Source of the DNA: Conidiobolus incongruus B7586
Lineage: Eukaryota; Entomophthoromycota; Entomophthoromycetes; Entomophthorales; Conidiobolaceae
Reading direction: 5' to 3'
Assembly (NCBI GenBank): GCA_000697335.1
Contig: JNEM01006167.1
Location: 1 to 21,802, forward strand
DNA length: 21,802 bases
The notes beneath the pieces are model-generated. The model had not been told where the DNA came from, made no database searches, and was given only the letters and a program-made list of their open reading frames with translations. Shown here one piece after another: positions 20,297-21,802 of the stretch. Each line of letters begins with the position of its first letter. Within the stretch, counting starts at the first letter, position 1. The position numbers and the translations under genes were made by a program.

Positions 20297-20540
20297 ATGT
20301 CGGATCCTAACGCCGCCACTGTTGCTGCTGGTCTAGTCGCTCTTTACAAAGCCCCATTTACAAGTGATCAAGGCTGAATAGCCAGAGACCTGATCATCGG
20401 TAGTTTACCCCAGTTGGTAGGTATCATGTTTCACAATCTGGCCTACAGAATGACTGTGTCAGTGTCTTCAATGACGCTCCAAGAGCTAATAACCGTGACA
20501 AGCCGTATAATAATTATTAATTTGGATTATCACACTGTAG
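20297..20540 (+). mobile_element. Gag-like fragment of the same fossil element (broken)
   Basis: Directly after the LTR-like region, an ATG opens a protein-like stretch (MSDPNAATVAAGLVAL, then LPQLVGIMFHNLAYR) in the position where an LTR element would start gag. Composition contrasts sharply with the spacer that follows. It is a short, broken remnant: no protease, reverse transcriptase or integrase is present in the window. Family assignment to gypsy or copia is not possible. Age is probably moderate, since the stretch is still clearly GC-richer than its surroundings. It could instead be the relic of a host gene. Confidence 0.35.
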
Positions 20541-20544
20541 GTAA

Positions 20545-21802
20545 AGATTTCATATTTACACATTCTAAAATCAACAATTATACAATTAATTTTAAAATCA
20601 ATTAAATATTATATACATCTCATTCAATTTTAAAAAATAACATTGTTTTAATATAACTATATTTATAATCCTTAACTCAATTTATCTCAATCTAAATATA
20701 TTTTTAAAAACACTATTATTCAAAACACAATGTTTTTTTACTAAATTTATTTCTAATACTGAATATTGATATTATTCGCATTATTCATATTTATATATTA
20801 TAGTTAAATAATCTTGAATCTGCTTTCAACCTATATGATCTAACTATTTTGTTAAACCATAGTCTGCTCATTCTAAAATCTCCAAACTTATTTAGAGACC
20901 AATTTTAACTTTAAATTCTCAAATTGAATTTGAACTAAAACAAAACTTTTGACTTATTTAAATTAGTAAATTTTATATAATTGTTAACATTAATATAAAT
21001 TAGATAAGTACTAGTTAAATAATAAATATTAGGTTAATAGTAATAATGAATAATTTTAATTTACTTATTTTTATTATTTAAAAAATCTTAGCAAAAAATA
21101 CATTAATAAATATTTTAAAATATTAATAAAATTTATATAACTAATTTTGAAAATTTAATATAATATTTAAAACTATGAACTTAAAAGTGAATTGCTCAGT
21201 ATATTTATAGTATCGATATATGTATTATTTATGTTTATTAGGTTGAGTCAAAAATCAATTAGCTATTAAATTATATATAATGTATATTATTAATAACCTT
21301 TACAAAATATTGAGTTTGAATAATTTTTAGAGTGAATTTTTGAAGTTATAAGGTTTAATATTTAGATAATATTTTAAATTAACAGTTTTAATAATATATT
21401 TTGATGATTATATGTAATAATCTTTGTGTTCCAATCCAAATTATTATCATAAATCCTAATTAATACAGTTTTTAATATAATTTGGCCTGATACAGTTAAC
21501 TCAAATGAGCACAACATTTTACTATCTAATTTTGATTGATTATTTGACTTAGTTTCAAAGTAATTATTAAAATATTTCGCTACCTTAGACACTAAAGTCA
21601 TAAAAATCAATACTAAATTTTTATAAAAATTTTCAACCAAAAACAACAATATATCATTGGGTTAAAATAATTTAAATAAGTTAAATCAAATATTAAGATA
21701 TATAAACTATATCTTGATAATATACTCAATCATTTTAATAATATTAATACTTGATATTTTATATATTTATTAATTTTAATATAAAAATTAATTTTTAATA
21801 AT
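20545..21802. other. AT-rich spacer to the window end
   Basis: No supportable gene. The longest frame (21374-21649, minus) lacks an ATG at its listed beginning and is made mostly of residues expected from A/T-rich DNA. No repeats of note. Confidence 0.55.

Noticed and set aside
21374-21649. 91-codon minus-strand frame near the window end
   Set aside because: Its open stretch begins without ATG and composition is only slightly better than the spacer; no family recognised and no GC rise.

Overview
The window looks like nuclear DNA of a filamentous or early-diverging fungus with a very AT-rich genome. The evidence is as follows. There are five short introns (50-57 nt) with GTA-type donors and TAG acceptors, without the rigid GTATGT/TACTAAC signals of budding yeasts. 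There is a eukaryotic tRNA-Lys with internal A and B boxes, a 60-residue homeodomain of the non-TALE type, and an ARIP4/RAD54L2-class SNF2 ATPase. Species and phylum cannot be fixed from sequence alone. Gene density is low. Most bases lie in extremely AT-rich spacer, and real genes appear as islands of higher GC.

Layout. Bases 1-658 and 7121-7778 form an inverted repeat that I checked base by base; it is 100% identical without gaps, and the left arm reaches the window edge, so it may be longer. The 6.46 kb between the arms holds an intronless homeodomain gene (2208-2741, +) with TATA and CCAAT elements and a GC-rich 3' tail. The tail carries a 16-bp Z-DNA-prone palindrome and a long hairpin. 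The same segment also holds a small unrecognised minus-strand reading frame (4778-5047). Each arm contains a mirrored 53-codon coding-like frame. Bases 7779-11380 are featureless AT-rich spacer.

A six-exon minus-strand gene fills 16402-11481. Five introns can be placed with reading frame preserved throughout, giving a 1,551-residue protein. It has an N-terminal SAM domain, a Q/N/S/T-rich linker, a helical region, eight exact 21-residue Arg/Ser/Tyr-rich repeats, and a full SNF2/Helicase_C ATPase. AT-rich spacer follows upstream of it, with one small degenerate coding-like island near 17.6-17.9 kb.

At 19860-19932 (-) is a tRNA-Lys(CUU) gene. Directly upstream of it lies a GC-richer block (about 19938-20540) that looks like a broken LTR-retrotransposon fossil: an LTR-like promoter/poly(A) region followed by a gag-like fragment. 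The rest, to 21802, is AT-rich with no supportable gene.

How the parts may work together: the SNF2 protein is probably a nuclear chromatin remodeller unrelated to the repeat. The most intriguing structure is a transcription-factor gene enclosed by long identical inverted repeats. That architecture could permit inversion (as in flip-flop mating-type loci of methylotrophic yeasts), or it could be a long-TIR mobile element or a segmental duplication. The window alone cannot decide between these.
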